Part shown: positions 45,974 through 56,924 of the stretch, piece by piece
How the letters are laid out: each line of letters opens with the position of its first letter
Numbering within the stretch: position 1 is the stretch's first letter
NCBI GenBank assembly: GCA_002281775.1
Contig: NCGY01000005.1
Location: 124,001-188,000, forward strand
Direction of reading: 5' to 3'
DNA: 64,000 nucleotides
Source: Hydrogenophilales bacterium 16-64-46
GTDB lineage: Bacteria; Pseudomonadota; Gammaproteobacteria; Burkholderiales; Thiobacillaceae
Program-made: the position numbers and the translations under genes
The notes under the pieces: model-generated
Seen by the model: the letters and a program-made list of their open reading frames with translations, nothing else
Databases searched by the model: none
Told to the model about the DNA's origin: nothing

Positions 45974-47268
45974 TCGTCGGCGTCGAGCAGGTGCATCGCA
46001 GCGGCGTCGCCAGGCGGGTGTTCGAGTTCTACTCGCTCGATCTGCGCGAAGCGCTTCGTGATCTTGTCGCTGGAAATACGCACGTCGGAGACGTCCTTGC
46101 TGGCCTGCTCGATATGACTGGCGAGTTTCTTCATGCGCTCGTCAAAGCGGGCGAAATCCTTCGCCAGCTTGGAGAGTTCGTCCTTGATCACGTGCGCCAT
46201 GCGCCGCGTTTCCGAATCGCGGATCACCGCGCGCGCGGTGTTCAGCACCGCCATCAACGTGGTCGGCGAGGTAATCCAGACGCGCTTTTTCTGCGCGTGT
46301 TCGACGAGGTCGGGATGGTAGGCGTGGATTTCCGCGAACACCGCCTCGGCGGGCAGGAACATCACCGCGCCATCCGAGGTTTCGCCTTCGACGATGTATT
46401 TGGTGGCGATGTCGTCGACATGTTTTTTCACGTCTGCCTTGAACTGCCGGCGTGCGGCATCGCGTTCGGCGGGTGCGAGGCTGTCGTCGAACATGCGGCT
46501 GTAGTTTTCCAGCGGAAATTTCGAATCGACGCAGACCCGGCCGGTGGGCTCGGGCAGGATCAGCATGCAGTCGGCGCGCGCGCCGCTGGCGAGGGTGGAC
46601 TGGAAAGTGTAGGCATCCGGCGGCAGGCTGTTCCGCACCAGGGCTTCGAGCTGCACTTCGCCGAAGGCACCGCGCGAGCGCTTGTCGCCGAGGATTTCCT
46701 GCAAGCTGACGACGTTGGTCGCCAGGCCTTCGATCTTCTTCTGCGCCTCGTCGATTACCGCCAGCCGGCTCATGACCGAGGTGAAGGTTTCGTTGGTCTT
46801 CTTGAAACCCTCGTCAAGCCGCTCAGCGACCTTACCGGAGATTTCGTTGAGGCGTCCGTCCACGGCCTGGGAGAGCTGATGCACGCGTTCGTTGAAGTGG
46901 GCGGTCATGCCTTTCAGCGTGTCCTGTAGCAGGCTTTGCTCGGCACGGCCTTGCTCAATGAGCTTTTCCAGCATGGCCGTCTGGAACTGGCCGAACTGGT
47001 TGACGATGGTCTCGCGCGTTTCGGCCAGGCGTTCGGTCTGCGCAAGCTGAAGGGCGGCGAACTGGGTCTGCATGCGGTCGGATTGTTGCGTCAGACCTGT
47101 ATGCAAATCGGTCAGGATGGCGCGATGGCGGGCTTCCATCTGTGGCGTCAGCAGCGCCGGCAAATCGGTTTGATCGCGCCGCAAGATCGTCAGGCGTTGT
47201 AGCAGGAACATGCCCAGCAGGAGGAGGGCGGCAAGGCCGATCAGGAGACTGATTTCGACAGCATTCAT
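45970..47268 (-). CDS. rmuC: DNA recombination protein RmuC
   Basis: 432 residues. An N-terminal membrane helix (ISLLIGLAALLLLGMFLLQ), a coiled coil, then the RmuC nuclease-like region (SLQEILGDKRSRGAFGEVQLE, FPLENYSRMFDDSLAP). It limits DNA inversions and recombination, and is needed for antiphage defence in some bacteria. Co-oriented with mtfA, with a four-base overlap. Confidence 0.92.
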   Translation of the reverse strand: MNAVEISLLIGLAALLLLGMFLLQRLTILRRDQTDLPALLTPQMEARHRAILTDLHTGLTQQSDRMQTQFAALQLAQTERLAETRETIVNQFGQFQTAMLEKLIEQGRAEQSLLQDTLKGMTAHFNERVHQLSQAVDGRLNEISGKVAERLDEGFKKTNETFTSVMSRLAVIDEAQKKIEGLATNVVSLQEILGDKRSRGAFGEVQLEALVRNSLPPDAYTFQSTLASGARADCMLILPEPTGRVCVDSKFPLENYSRMFDDSLAPAERDAARRQFKADVKKHVDDIATKYIVEGETSDGAVMFLPAEAVFAEIHAYHPDLVEHAQKKRVWITSPTTLMAVLNTARAVIRDSETRRMAHVIKDELSKLAKDFARFDERMKKLASHIEQASKDVSDVRISSDKITKRFAQIERVELEHPPGDAAAMHLLDADE

Positions 47269-47294
47269 GTGGGGATTTTACCCGTGCAGGCAAT

Positions 47295-47317
47295 AAAAAA
47301 CCCGGCTTGCGCCGGGT
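47295..47317 (-). terminator. Intrinsic terminator of typA
   Basis: Minus strand: CCCGGC, loop GCAA, GCCGGG, then a T-run (plus-strand A at 47295-47300). It is 23 bases after the typA stop. Confidence 0.88.
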
Positions 47318-47339
47318 GGGTATGCCAGCTCGCCTGGGC

Positions 47340-49172
47340 TCAAGCCGAGGCGCGCGAGGCTTTCTTCCGCTCGTGCTCCTGCAGGTAGCGCTTGCGGATG
47401 CGGATCGACTTCGGCGTGATTTCGACCAGTTCGTCGTCGTCGATGAATTCGACCGCCGATTCGAGCGTGAGCTTGACCGGGGTGGTCAGGCGCACCGCCT
47501 CGTCGGTGCCCGAGGCGCGCACGTTGGTGAGCTGCTTGCCCTTGATCGGGTTGACGACGAGATCGTTGTCGCGGCTGTGGATGCCGATGACCATGCCTTC
47601 GTACAGCTTGTCGCCGGGCGAGACGAACATGCGGCCGCGGTCTTCGAGCTTCCACAGCGCGTACGCCACCGCCTCGCCGTTGTCCTGGCTCACCAGCACG
47701 CCGTTGTGGCGGCCGGGCAGGTCGGCCTTGACCGGGCCGTAGTCGTCGAAGACGTGGCTCATCAAGCCAGTGCCACGGGTCATGGTCATGAAGTCTGACT
47801 GGAAGCCGATCAGGCCGCGCGCGGGAATGTGGTACTCCAACCGGGTGCGGCCGTTACCGTCGGATTCCATGTTGGTCAGCTCGCCGCGGCGGCGGCCGAT
47901 CTCTTCCATCACCGCGCCCTGGGTGTCGTCTTCCAGGTCGATGGTGAGGTTTTCGTAGGGCTCACACTTCTCGCCGTTGATCTCCTTGTAAACGACACGC
48001 GGCTTACCGACGGCGAGCTCGAAGCCCTCGCGCCGCATATTTTCCAGGAGGATGGTGAGGTGCAGTTCGCCGCGACCCGAGACGCGGAACACGTCGGCCT
48101 CGCCGGTTTCGTCGACGCGCAATGCGACGTTGACCAGCAGTTCTTTGGTGAGGCGGTCGCGGATCTGGCGGCTGGTGACGAACTTGCCTTCGGTGCCGGC
48201 GAGCGGGCTGGTGTTGACCATGAAGTCCATGTTCAAGGTTGGCTCGTCGACCGGCAGCACCGGCAGGCCGGCGGGCTTGTCCTTCTCGCAGATCGTCACG
48301 CCGATGCCGATGTCGTCCAGACCCGAGATGATGATGATGTCGCCGGCTTCGGCTTCGGCAACCGGAACGCGGTCTAGGCCCTGAAAACCGAGTACCTGAT
48401 TGATGCGGCCGCTGGCAACCTGATCTTCGTGGTTCATCACGACGACAGCCATGCCGGGCTTGATGCGGCCATTCAACACGCGACCGACGCCTAGACGACC
48501 AGTGTAGGTCGAATAATCCAGTGCCGCGATCTGCAATTGCAGCGGCGCGTCAGCCGAGCCGGGCGGGGTCGGCACGTGCGCGAGCACGGTGTCGAACAGC
48601 GTCGTCATGTTGTCGGCTGTGCCGCCGTGTGACGGTGCATCCTTGAGGTCGGTGCACGCCCAGCCGTTCAGACCCGAGGCGTAGATGATGGGGAAGTCGA
48701 GCTGTTCGTCGGTCGCGCCGAGTTTGTCGAACAGGTCGAAGGTCGCGTCGACGACCCAGTCCGGACGCGAACCCGGGCGGTCAACTTTGTTGATGACGAC
48801 GATGGGCTTGAGACCGAGCGCGAGCGCTTTTTTGGTGACGAAGCGGGTTTGCGGCATCGGGCCTTCGACCGCGTCGACCAGTAGCACCACGCCGTCGACC
48901 ATGCCGAGGACGCGCTCGACTTCACCGCCGAAGTCGGCGTGGCCGGGGGTGTCGACGATGTTGATGTGGTATTCACCGTAGGTGATCGCGGTGTTTTTGG
49001 CGAGGATGGTGATGCCGCGTTCTTTTTCCAGATCGTTCGAGTCCATTACGCGCTCGTCCACTGCCTGGTTGTCGCGGAAGGTGCCGGACTGCTTCAGAAG
49101 CTGGTCGACCAGCGTGGTCTTGCCATGGTCGACGTGGGCGATGATGGCGATGTTGCGAAGTTTGCGGGACAT
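47340..49172 (-). CDS. typA: Ribosome-associated GTPase TypA/BipA
   Basis: 610 residues. [20 protein letters not shown] is the P-loop, [11 protein letters not shown] switch I and [16 protein letters not shown] switch II; EF-G-like domains and the BipA C-terminal part follow. It helps assemble the 50S subunit, notably under cold or other stress. The ATG at 49172 is the family start; the frame extends upstream into the next gene but is not coding there. Confidence 0.96.
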   Translation of the reverse strand: MSRKLRNIAIIAHVDHGKTTLVDQLLKQSGTFRDNQAVDERVMDSNDLEKERGITILAKNTAITYGEYHINIVDTPGHADFGGEVERVLGMVDGVVLLVDAVEGPMPQTRFVTKKALALGLKPIVVINKVDRPGSRPDWVVDATFDLFDKLGATDEQLDFPIIYASGLNGWACTDLKDAPSHGGTADNMTTLFDTVLAHVPTPPGSADAPLQLQIAALDYSTYTGRLGVGRVLNGRIKPGMAVVVMNHEDQVASGRINQVLGFQGLDRVPVAEAEAGDIIIISGLDDIGIGVTICEKDKPAGLPVLPVDEPTLNMDFMVNTSPLAGTEGKFVTSRQIRDRLTKELLVNVALRVDETGEADVFRVSGRGELHLTILLENMRREGFELAVGKPRVVYKEINGEKCEPYENLTIDLEDDTQGAVMEEIGRRRGELTNMESDGNGRTRLEYHIPARGLIGFQSDFMTMTRGTGLMSHVFDDYGPVKADLPGRHNGVLVSQDNGEAVAYALWKLEDRGRMFVSPGDKLYEGMVIGIHSRDNDLVVNPIKGKQLTNVRASGTDEAVRLTTPVKLTLESAVEFIDDDELVEITPKSIRIRKRYLQEHERKKASRASA

Positions 49173-49239
49173 GGGGAGCGGGGGCAGCGGGCCGGATTCG
49201 GGAAAACCCGGTATTGTATCAGGGTTTGATTGTGCCATT

Positions 49240-50496
49240 TCAACGCGCCAGCGGATGCGCGTCCAGGCGTGCGTCGATGCGGGCGATGACGGCCTGGTAG
49301 CGCGGTCCGCCAACCGGGCCGAAGCGGCGGTCGAATTCGGCCTGCGGCATGAACTCGGGCAGATTGCGGAAATCGGGCAGGAGGGCTGCATCGCCCCGGG
49401 CAGTGGCCAGCTTCTGCCGGATCTGTGCCGCATCCGGTCCGGTCGCCGTCTCGCCCAGGCGGACGCCGGCGCGGTTGGCGGCCAGATCGGTAAAGCTGAA
49501 ACCGGAGCCCTTGCGCGCGTCTTCTTCTTCCTTGATGAGGCCGATGGCATTGGCCAGCCGGCTGCCGCCGTTGACCGAGAGCGCGGCGGAGAGGGTGAAG
49601 TGCTCGGCAAAGTCACGCCGCCCGTGCAGGGACAGCAGGACGCGGGGCGCTCGGCGGATCGATTTGCCGTCGCCTTCCAGCAGCTTGGGCAGGCTGATGC
49701 CGGCCAGATAGGCCGCCATGGCAGTGAGGGCGGCCCGATTTTCTTCGGCGGCATTCGTGCCGGCTTGCAAGGGCCAGGCAAACAATGCGGGCATGATTTG
49801 CGCGAGCGACAAGCGCGTCCCGGTAGCATGGTGCTTCAGCAGCGCATCCAGGCGCGCCGCGTAGAGCAGCATCAGGGCCTGATCCTGCGGAGACACCAGC
49901 AGGTCCACGCTCTTGCGCTCGACCCGGGTGAGGAGTTCAGGACGCCAGCGGTAGTCGAGCGTGGCCTGGTTTTCGTCGAAATTCACCCGGGTGAAGGCGT
50001 CCGCCAGGGCGGCGTAGGTGGCGTCGCGGCGTAGCCAGCGATGTACGAGACGCATCCCCCGGTCAGCCACTGCGCCGGGAATCGGCAGGCTGCCGAGCAG
50101 CAGGCGGTCGATGCGCATTCCACCCGGGGTGTCGGCGAGGTCGGCGGTGACATTGAGGTAATGCCCGAAGGGCGTGTCAGGGACGTCCAGCGTGGCGGTG
50201 AGTGTGGCGCGTCCCGGCGTCAGTTCGGCGGCAATGCCGGAGACCCGGCGCAGCTCGACGGCGTAATTGAGCAGGCGGTTGAGTTCGGCTTCGTCGAGCC
50301 GGATGCTCTGCACCACATCCGGAGTCTGGCGGCGCGGGTCGTGTTTCTGGAACAGGGACTTCACCCAGGCAAGGTCGCTGCGGCGGAATTCGGCCAGCGG
50401 TTCAATGGCCGGCGCGCGGTCCAGCACCAGCCAGGGCAAAATGAGCAGTCCTGCCAGCAGGCTCAGAAGCAGGGTCCAGGCGAGCGCGCGGCGCAT
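49240..50496 (-). CDS. Membrane-anchored protein of unknown function
   Basis: 418 residues. One N-terminal membrane segment ([22 protein letters not shown]), then a soluble region with no named domain but with conserved-looking blocks ([58 protein letters not shown]). The C-terminal half resembles secreted lipoprotein-like carriers only weakly. It would face the periplasm. The stop of the downstream typA frame lies 67 bases away. Confidence 0.7.
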   Translation of the reverse strand: MRRALAWTLLLSLLAGLLILPWLVLDRAPAIEPLAEFRRSDLAWVKSLFQKHDPRRQTPDVVQSIRLDEAELNRLLNYAVELRRVSGIAAELTPGRATLTATLDVPDTPFGHYLNVTADLADTPGGMRIDRLLLGSLPIPGAVADRGMRLVHRWLRRDATYAALADAFTRVNFDENQATLDYRWRPELLTRVERKSVDLLVSPQDQALMLLYAARLDALLKHHATGTRLSLAQIMPALFAWPLQAGTNAAEENRAALTAMAAYLAGISLPKLLEGDGKSIRRAPRVLLSLHGRRDFAEHFTLSAALSVNGGSRLANAIGLIKEEEDARKGSGFSFTDLAANRAGVRLGETATGPDAAQIRQKLATARGDAALLPDFRNLPEFMPQAEFDRRFGPVGGPRYQAVIARIDARLDAHPLAR

Positions 50497-50497
50497 C

Positions 50498-50878
50498 TCA
50501 ATCGGGCTGGTTCCGCATGAAATCTGCGGTCTTGAAGAGCGCGGCGGTCAACGCCTGGCGCAGGCCGGGTTCGACGCCGACGCTGTTCATGGCCTGCGTC
50601 ATGCAGGCCATCCATTGATCGCGCTCCCGCACGCCGATGGCAAACGGCAGGTGACGCCGCCGCAGGAAGGGGGGGCCGAAGCGGTCGATGTAATCCGGCG
50701 GACCTCCGGTCCAGCCGTTGAGGAACCAGGCAAGCTTGTTGCGCGATTCGGTGAGATCTTCTGGATGGAGCTTGCGGATTGCGTAGTAGTCGGGGTCTGC
50801 GTCCATGAGGTCATAAAAGCGGTCGACGAGTGACCGGATGACCTCGCTGCCGCCCAGACGTTCGTAGTGCGTGCTCAT
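50498..50878 (-). CDS. Group II truncated haemoglobin
   Basis: 126 residues of the 2-on-2 globin fold. [16 protein letters not shown] carries the distal Tyr, [10 protein letters not shown] the proximal His that binds haem, and RDQWMACM the Trp of group II proteins. It probably handles O2 or NO. The start overlaps the purT stop region by four bases, so both are on one minus-strand transcript. Confidence 0.92.
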   Translation of the reverse strand: MSTHYERLGGSEVIRSLVDRFYDLMDADPDYYAIRKLHPEDLTESRNKLAWFLNGWTGGPPDYIDRFGPPFLRRRHLPFAIGVRERDQWMACMTQAMNSVGVEPGLRQALTAALFKTADFMRNQPD

Positions 50879-52080
50879 TCGGGGATGGGTGCGAAGGGCA
50901 GCACGGTGGCGGCAGCGGTGCGCGCATGGGCCCGGGCCTCTTCGAGGGTGGCGGCGGTGGCGAGCGCCACGCCCATGCGGCGGCGGGTGAAGCTCTCGGG
51001 CTTGCCGAACAGCCGTACGTCCACGCCCGGTTCGGCCAGCGCCTCGGCGACGCCGGCGTAGGCCACCCTGCGCGAGTCGATGCCGCCGTAGATCACCGCC
51101 GACGCGCCGGGTTCGCGCAGCGAGGTGTCGACCGGCAGGCCGAGAATGGCACGTGCGTGGAGTTCAAATTCGTTCTGCCGCTGGGTTGCCATCGTCACCA
51201 TGCCGGTGTCGTGCGGACGCGGGCTTACCTCGGAGAACCAGACCTGGTCGCCCTTGACGAACAGCTCCACACCGAACAGGCCGCGACCGCCCAGATTGCC
51301 CGTCACCCGGGCGGCAATCTCCTGTGCCCGGGTCAGCGCTGCATCGCTCATGGGGTGAGGCTGCCAGGATTCGACGTAGTCACCCTTCACCTGGATGTGG
51401 CCCACAGGCGCGCAGAACCGGGTTTCGATTTCGTCCCAGGCATTCAGGGCGCGCACGGTCAGCAGGGTGATTTCGTAGTCGAAGTCGATCACGCCTTCGA
51501 CGATGACGCGGCCCTTGTCGACCCGCCCACCTGTGCAGGCAACCTCCCAGGCGGCGGCGATGCCGGCGGCGGAATCGACACGGGATTGCCCCTTGCCCGA
51601 CGAGGACATCACCGGCTTGACGATGACCGGGTAGCCGATGGTGGCTGCCGCCGTTTCGAGTTCAGCGAGGCTGTCGGCAAAGGCGTAGGGCGAAGTCGGC
51701 AAGCCCAGTGTTTCGGCAGCGAGCCGGCGGATGCCCTCGCGGTTCATGGTGAGGTGCGCCGCGCGCGCGGTGGGAATCACCGTGGCGCTGCCCTCGGCTT
51801 CTATTTTCAGCAGTTCCTCGGTGGCGATGGCCTCGATTTCCGGGACGATGAAATGCGGTTGTTCTGCTTCGATCAGGGCGCGCAGCGCCGTCGGGTCGTT
51901 CATGGCGATGACATGCGCGCGGTGCGCGACCTGGTGGCCGGGCGCATTCTCGTAGCGGTCGACGGCGGTGACTTCGACGCCGAGCCGCTGCAGCGCGATG
52001 ACGACTTCCTTGCCGAGTTCGCCCGCGCCCAGCAGCATGACGCGGGTGGCGGTGGGAGAGAGGGGCGTACCGATATGCAT
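50875..52080 (-). CDS. purT: Formate-dependent phosphoribosylglycinamide formyltransferase 2
   Basis: 401 residues of the ATP-grasp superfamily. [40 protein letters not shown] and [17 protein letters not shown] ([15 protein letters not shown]) are the conserved blocks. It formylates GAR using formate and ATP in purine synthesis. A 37-base gap separates it from the next gene. Confidence 0.95.
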   Translation of the reverse strand: MHIGTPLSPTATRVMLLGAGELGKEVVIALQRLGVEVTAVDRYENAPGHQVAHRAHVIAMNDPTALRALIEAEQPHFIVPEIEAIATEELLKIEAEGSATVIPTARAAHLTMNREGIRRLAAETLGLPTSPYAFADSLAELETAAATIGYPVIVKPVMSSSGKGQSRVDSAAGIAAAWEVACTGGRVDKGRVIVEGVIDFDYEITLLTVRALNAWDEIETRFCAPVGHIQVKGDYVESWQPHPMSDAALTRAQEIAARVTGNLGGRGLFGVELFVKGDQVWFSEVSPRPHDTGMVTMATQRQNEFELHARAILGLPVDTSLREPGASAVIYGGIDSRRVAYAGVAEALAEPGVDVRLFGKPESFTRRRMGVALATAATLEEARAHARTAAATVLPFAPIPE

Positions 52081-52117
52081 GACGAAATCCGGGGTGAGTG
52101 AAGCGTGATTCTAGCGT

Positions 52118-53698
52118 TTAGAGGTGCTGCTCGATGGGCAGGGCCTGGAGGGTACGCAACAGCCCGCGCTGCACGGGCGTCGTGTCGGGTTCGGTCGTTT
52201 GCGTGCGCGCGCTGCCCTGGTGGCGGTCGTGCCAGAGAAGTTGGCGCGTGAGCTGGCGATCTACGGTGCGAGTTTCCAGTTCCAGGAGGTAACTGCGTTC
52301 CGGTCGCATGGCGTCTTCGGCGAGGGCGGTGACCTGGCGGGCGAGTTCGGGCGAATGCACGACGATGCCCATTTCGGTGTTGAGCAGGGCAGAACGTGGG
52401 TCGAAGTTGAAGGTGCCGATGAACACGTGCGTGTCATCGAAGACAAAGGTCTTGGCGTGCAGGCTGGCGCGCGATGAGCCGTGCGACAGGTCGCGTAGCC
52501 GCCCGCCTATGGGTTCGGCCACGGGCTTGAGTTCGAACAGTTTGACGCCGGCGTCGAGCAGCGCCTCGCGGTAGTTTGCGTAGCCGGCGTGCACCAGCGG
52601 CACATCGTTCGCGGCGTAGGCATTGGTAAGCACAGAGATGTCGACGCCGGTATGCCGCCAGTAGCGGAAATAGGCCATGCCCATCGGGCCCGGCACGAAA
52701 TACGGCGAGACGATGAGCGCGCGCCGCGTCGGGTCGATCCACAGCCCGGCCAGCTGGCCTACCAGCAGGTCCGAAGGCGACTTTTCGGGATTGAGAGCCT
52801 TGTCGGGCGGATCGACGATCAGGTCGGCGGGGGCCGCAATCCAGCGACGCTCGCCGGCAAACAGGGCGGGCAGGGGATCGGCTGCCTGCACCCGGCGGCC
52901 GTAATCGCTGGCTGCGCGTTCGGCGTGGAAGTTGCGCAGACGTTCTGTTGCGCGCGCCAGCCTGCCCTGGCTCACGCGCATCGGCAGGGCGGCGGCAGGC
53001 GTGGCGGCTTCGCTGTTCCAGTAAGCGTCGAACGAGCGCGACATGGCGTCGACGATGGGGCCGGCCGCCATCAGGTCGAGGTCGACGAAGGCGAGATCGG
53101 GGTTGGCGTCGAAATATTCATTGCCGATGTTGCGCCCCCCCGTGATGCCGATCTGGTTGTCAGCGATGAAGGCCTTGTTGTGCATGCGCCGGTTGAGGCG
53201 CACCGATTCGGTGAGCGCCTGCCAGCCTCTGATCAGCAGATTGCTGCTGCGCGTGTGGAACGGATTGAACAGGCGCACTTCGATATTGGGGTGCGCGTTG
53301 AGTGTGGCCAGCCCGAGCTCCTTGTCGGCGGTGTCGATGTCGTCGATCAGCACGCGCACACGCACGCCCCGCGCGGCGGCCTCAAGCAGCGCTGCTGCGA
53401 CCCACTTGCCGGCGTCATCGTGGTGGAAGAGGTAATACTGCACGTCCAGCGTGCGGCTGGCGCGGGCGGCGAGCGCCAGGCGGGCGGCGAGCGCGGCGTG
53501 GCCGTCGGCGAGCAGGTGGAAGCCGGACGCGTCGACGGGCAACTGGGCGGCGAGCGCAGCCCCGAGGGGGGTGTCGGCGCTGGGCGCATGCGCATGGGAG
53601 GGCACGCGTTCGACCGCGAGGTTCAGCGTCGGCGCACACGCCGCGAGCGCCAGGATCAGCAACAGCCCTGCCAGGAGACGTTCAGGCCGCAGGGACAT
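52118..53698 (-). CDS. Phospholipase D-family lipoprotein, ClsC-like
   Basis: 526 residues. A lipobox signal (LLLILALAACAP) is followed by two HKD motifs: MHNKAFIADNQIGITGGRN (about 185) and SLHAKTFVFDDTHVFIGTFN (about 408). This resembles cardiolipin synthase C-type phosphatidyltransferases; hydrolytic activity is also possible. The start at 53698 (MSLRPERLLAGLL) begins at the signal. It overlaps the ampD stop. Confidence 0.88.
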   Translation of the reverse strand: MSLRPERLLAGLLLILALAACAPTLNLAVERVPSHAHAPSADTPLGAALAAQLPVDASGFHLLADGHAALAARLALAARASRTLDVQYYLFHHDDAGKWVAAALLEAAARGVRVRVLIDDIDTADKELGLATLNAHPNIEVRLFNPFHTRSSNLLIRGWQALTESVRLNRRMHNKAFIADNQIGITGGRNIGNEYFDANPDLAFVDLDLMAAGPIVDAMSRSFDAYWNSEAATPAAALPMRVSQGRLARATERLRNFHAERAASDYGRRVQAADPLPALFAGERRWIAAPADLIVDPPDKALNPEKSPSDLLVGQLAGLWIDPTRRALIVSPYFVPGPMGMAYFRYWRHTGVDISVLTNAYAANDVPLVHAGYANYREALLDAGVKLFELKPVAEPIGGRLRDLSHGSSRASLHAKTFVFDDTHVFIGTFNFDPRSALLNTEMGIVVHSPELARQVTALAEDAMRPERSYLLELETRTVDRQLTRQLLWHDRHQGSARTQTTEPDTTPVQRGLLRTLQALPIEQHL

Positions 53699-54227
53699 GC
53701 AGTCGGGTCCAGTCGAACAGCGGGCCCGGGTCGGTCTTGCGGCCGGGTGCGATATCGCTGTGGCCGGCAACATCCTGGATGGGGTAGCGCTGTTTCAGGG
53801 CGTCGATCAGGGTTTGCAGGCGGGCGTACTGAGCGTCGGTGAAGCTGGCTTCATCGCTGCCTTCGAGTTCGATGCCGACGGAAAAATCGTTGCAGCGCTC
53901 GCGTCCGCGCCAGCTCGATGCCCCGGCGTGCCAGGCGCGCAAGCCACAGGGCACGAACTGGATGAGCGTGCCATCGCGGCGGATGAAGAAATGTGCGGAC
54001 ACCTGGAGTCCGCGTATGCCCTGGAAATACGGATGGGCATCCCAGTCGAGCCGGTTGGTGAAAAGCGCGATGACGGCGTTGCCGGTGAAGACGCCGGGCG
54101 GCAGGGAAATGTTGTGGATGACGATGAGTTCGACGCCAGCACCCGGCGGGCGGTCGTCGCAATTGGGCGAGGGCATGCGGTGTGCCGGGGCGTACCAGCC
54201 TGCGTCGTCGATCAGGGGCGCGTTCAT
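53682..54227 (-). CDS. ampD: 1,6-anhydro-N-acetylmuramyl-L-alanine amidase
   Basis: 181 residues. VIHNISLPPGVF and VSAHFFIRRDGTL plus HSDIAPGRKTDPGP hold the zinc ligands (two His and Asp) of the amidase_2 fold. AmpD recycles cell-wall muropeptides in the cytoplasm; no signal is seen. ATG 54239 is an alternative start. It is divergent from hpt with a 53-base gap. Confidence 0.92.
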   Translation of the reverse strand: MNAPLIDDAGWYAPAHRMPSPNCDDRPPGAGVELIVIHNISLPPGVFTGNAVIALFTNRLDWDAHPYFQGIRGLQVSAHFFIRRDGTLIQFVPCGLRAWHAGASSWRGRERCNDFSVGIELEGSDEASFTDAQYARLQTLIDALKQRYPIQDVAGHSDIAPGRKTDPGPLFDWTRLHVPAA

Positions 54228-54280
54228 CCGGGCAAGCATACCCGAGGCGCGCGCCGGCGAGTACGGGTAAACTGCGCGCC

Positions 54281-54826
54281 ATGACGCCCGCCGACGCCCA
54301 ACAGCTACTCGATACCGCCGAGTGCATCGCCGACACCGCCGCGGTGCAGGCGGCGCTTGACCGGCTGGCCGCCGACATCTCGCTGCGCCTTGCCGGCGAA
54401 TGCCCGCTGGTGCTGCCGGTGATGGGCGGGGCCATTGTGTTTGCTGGCCAGCTGCTGCCGCGGCTGGCCTTTCCGCTGGAATTCGACTATCTGCATGTCA
54501 CGCGCTATCGCGGCGACACCCGGGCCGGGACCATGGAATGGAAAGTCCTGCCGGGCAAGCGGGTGGCTGGCCGTGTGGTGCTGGTGCTCGACGACATCCT
54601 CGACGAGGGCGAGACGCTGGCCGCCGTGCGCGACAAGCTCCTCGAACTGGGCGCGGCCTCGGTGCTCACGGCGGTGCTCACCGACAAGGCCAACGGACTG
54701 GCCAAGCCCATCCATGCAGATTTTACCGGCCTGTCCGTGCCCAACCGCTATGTATTCGGCTGCGGCATGGACGCCTACGGCTACTGGCGCAATCTTCCCG
54801 CCATCTATGCACTGAAGGATAACTAG
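54281..54826 (+). CDS. hpt: Hypoxanthine-guanine phosphoribosyltransferase
   Basis: 181 residues. VVLVLDDILDEGETLAAVRDKL is the PRPP-binding motif and VLPVMGGAIVFAGQLLPRL the first conserved loop. It makes IMP and GMP from hypoxanthine or guanine. The next gene, three bases on, is a methylthio-nucleoside phosphorylase, which would release hypoxanthine for this enzyme. Confidence 0.9.
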   Translation: MTPADAQQLLDTAECIADTAAVQAALDRLAADISLRLAGECPLVLPVMGGAIVFAGQLLPRLAFPLEFDYLHVTRYRGDTRAGTMEWKVLPGKRVAGRVVLVLDDILDEGETLAAVRDKLLELGAASVLTAVLTDKANGLAKPIHADFTGLSVPNRYVFGCGMDAYGYWRNLPAIYALKDN

Positions 54827-54829
54827 ACC

Positions 54830-55591
54830 ATGCTGGGCATCATCGGAGGCACCGGCCTCACCCGACTCGCCAACCTGCAAATCACGCATCGGAAAGTGGC
54901 GCGCACGCCCTACGGCGAACCTTCTGGCGCACTGACCTTTGGCCGCCTGTGCGATCAGGACGTGATCTTCATTGCGCGTCACGGTTACGGCCACACCATC
55001 CCGCCGCATGCGGTGAACTACCGCGCCAATCTGTGGGCGATGAAGGACCACGGTGTCGACCGTGTGGTTTCGGTCGCCACCGTGGGCGGGATCCACGAGG
55101 CGCTGCTGCCCGGTACGCTGGTTGCACCGGACCAGATCATCGACTACACCCACGGCCGCGAAACCACGTTTTTCGTGGGCGGCGACAAACCCGTCACGCA
55201 CCTCGATTTCACCTTTCCCTACTGCATGGACAGGCGTGCCGCGCTGTTGCGGGCGGCGGCCAACGCCGGCATCGGTCTGCGCGACGGCGGCGTCTACGGT
55301 ACCGTGCAGGGGCCGCGTCTGGAGACGGCGGCCGAGATCAATCGCATGGCGCGGGATGGCTGCGACATGGTCGGTATGACCGGCATGCCGGAAGCCTATC
55401 TGGCCCGTGAGCTCGAACTGAGCTACGCCGCAGTCGGCGCGGTGGTGAACTGGGCGGCCGGGCGGGGAGGCTCTGCCGAAGGCATCCAGATGGAAGACAT
55501 CCAGGCCGTGCTGGGCGAAGTGATGCTGCAGGTGCGGCACCTGCTGGAGCAACTGGTCACCGACGAAGCCGCCAGTTGTCCTGCGCCATGA
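54830..55591 (+). CDS. mtnP: S-methyl-5'-thioinosine / thioadenosine phosphorylase
   Basis: 253 residues. LGIIGGTGLTRL, RHGYGHTIPPHAVNYRAN and MTGMPEAYLARELELSYAAV match MTAP-type phosphorylases. Proteobacterial enzymes of this size beside hpt often prefer methylthioinosine. It splits the nucleoside with phosphate, returning a methylthioribose phosphate and the base for salvage. Its stop overlaps rsuA (ATGA). Confidence 0.9.
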   Translation: MLGIIGGTGLTRLANLQITHRKVARTPYGEPSGALTFGRLCDQDVIFIARHGYGHTIPPHAVNYRANLWAMKDHGVDRVVSVATVGGIHEALLPGTLVAPDQIIDYTHGRETTFFVGGDKPVTHLDFTFPYCMDRRAALLRAAANAGIGLRDGGVYGTVQGPRLETAAEINRMARDGCDMVGMTGMPEAYLARELELSYAAVGAVVNWAAGRGGSAEGIQMEDIQAVLGEVMLQVRHLLEQLVTDEAASCPAP

Positions 55592-56316
55592 AGGTGCGGC
55601 TGCTGCGCGCGCTGCAGAGCCAGGGGGTTGGTTCTCGCAAGGTCTGCTTTCACAGACTGAGGCGCGGTGAAATCCGGGTGAACGGCGAAGTATGCGAAGA
55701 CCCGGAAGCCGAGTTCGAGACCGATGGCCTGGTGTTCACCCTCGACGGGGTCGACTGGCCCTACCGCGAACACGCCTGCCTGGTGATGCACAAGCCTGCG
55801 GGCTACGAGTGTTCGCACAAGCCCAGCCATCATCCCAGCGTGTTTTCGCTGCTGCCGTCCCTGCTGCTGGAACGTGGCGTGCAGTGCGTGGGGCGGCTCG
55901 ATCAGGACACCACCGGCCTCCTGGTCTTCACCGACGACGGCCAGCTCCAGCACCGCATGATTTCACCGAAGAAGAACGTGCCCAAAATCTACCGGGCCGA
56001 CTGTGCCGAGGCGGTGAGCGATGCCCAGCTTGACGCCCTGCGCGCCGGCGTGCAGCTCAACGACGAACACGCGCCGCTCGCCGCGCTGGCGTGCGAGCGC
56101 GCCAGCGCGCGTGGCCTGCGGCTGGTGCTCGCCGAAGGCAAATACCACCAGGTCAAGCGCATGGTCGCCGCCGCCGGCAACCATGTCGTCGCGCTGCATC
56201 GTGAGGGCATCGGCGATTACCGGCTGCCGGACGATCTGGCCCCGGGCACCTGGCGCTGGCTCGACAGCGCAGACCTGAAGCAACTGGAACAGCCTTGGCC
56301 GTCCGCGATGTCCTGA
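55588..56316 (+). CDS. rsuA: 16S rRNA pseudouridine synthase RsuA
   Basis: 242 residues. An S4-like start ([25 protein letters not shown]), the RsuA/RluB catalytic block [19 protein letters not shown] with the essential Asp, and [21 protein letters not shown]. It modifies U516 in 16S rRNA. The start at 55588 overlaps the mtnP stop. Confidence 0.9.
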   Translation: MKVRLLRALQSQGVGSRKVCFHRLRRGEIRVNGEVCEDPEAEFETDGLVFTLDGVDWPYREHACLVMHKPAGYECSHKPSHHPSVFSLLPSLLLERGVQCVGRLDQDTTGLLVFTDDGQLQHRMISPKKNVPKIYRADCAEAVSDAQLDALRAGVQLNDEHAPLAALACERASARGLRLVLAEGKYHQVKRMVAAAGNHVVALHREGIGDYRLPDDLAPGTWRWLDSADLKQLEQPWPSAMS

Positions 56317-56828
56317 AAATGGGCGACCCCCGCCTGCTCACGCCGGCCGCGCCGGTGACGGCCTTTGACACGCCCGAGCTCCGCGCCCTGCTGGCCGACA
56401 TGCACGACACCATGCGGGCATTGAACGGTGCCGGTCTGGCCGCACCGCAGATCGGTGTGGGGCTACAAGTCGTGATCTTCGAGGTCAACGGCAATCCTCG
56501 CTATCCCGAGGTCGAGCCGGTACCGTTCACCGTGCTGATCAATCCTGTCCTCATGCCGCTAACGGAGGCAATGGACGAGGGCTGGGAAGGCTGCCTGTCG
56601 GTACCTGGTATGCGCGGCCTGGTGCCGCGCTACACCCGCCTGCGCTATCAGGGTTTCGATGCCGCAGGTCGGGTCATCGACCGCAGCGTGACGGGCTTCC
56701 ACGCCCGCGTGGTGCAGCACGAGACCGATCATCTGCGCGGCATTCTCTACCCCATGCGGATCCGCGACCTGCGCAATTTCGGCTACACCGAGACGCTGTT
56801 TCCGGACCAGAACCTGCCCGACGACTGA
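56295..56828 (+). CDS. def: Peptide deformylase
   Basis: 177 residues. [26 protein letters not shown] and HETDHLRG (HExxH) are the three PDF motifs, with the Cys and two His that bind iron. It removes the formyl group of new proteins. The TTG start at 56295 lies inside the end of rsuA (22-base overlap). It lacks the usual map or fmt neighbour, though map is about 4 kb away. Confidence 0.94.
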   Translation: MAVRDVLKMGDPRLLTPAAPVTAFDTPELRALLADMHDTMRALNGAGLAAPQIGVGLQVVIFEVNGNPRYPEVEPVPFTVLINPVLMPLTEAMDEGWEGCLSVPGMRGLVPRYTRLRYQGFDAAGRVIDRSVTGFHARVVQHETDHLRGILYPMRIRDLRNFGYTETLFPDQNLPDD

Positions 56829-56878
56829 GCCGTTTGCCGTTCGTCGGCTTCAGCCGGACGATGCTCAAGTTGCCCACC

Positions 56879-56910
56879 CCCACGCCGCTATCCAGTAGCG
56901 TGAACGTGGG
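56879..56910. promoter_or_regulatory. Nested hairpin before the 56925 gene
   Basis: CCCACG/CGTGGG outer stem (56879-56884 with 56905-56910) and CGCTA/TAGCG inner stem (56886-56890 with 56896-56900). It lies 14 bases before the ATG at 56925, so it could affect its translation or end transcription after def. Confidence 0.4.
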
Positions 56911-56924
56911 ATGCAAGGACAGGA

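Noticed and set aside
47340..49829. 829-residue TypA fusion
   Set aside because: The N-terminal part is frame read-through opposite the membrane-anchored gene; TypA starts at 49172.
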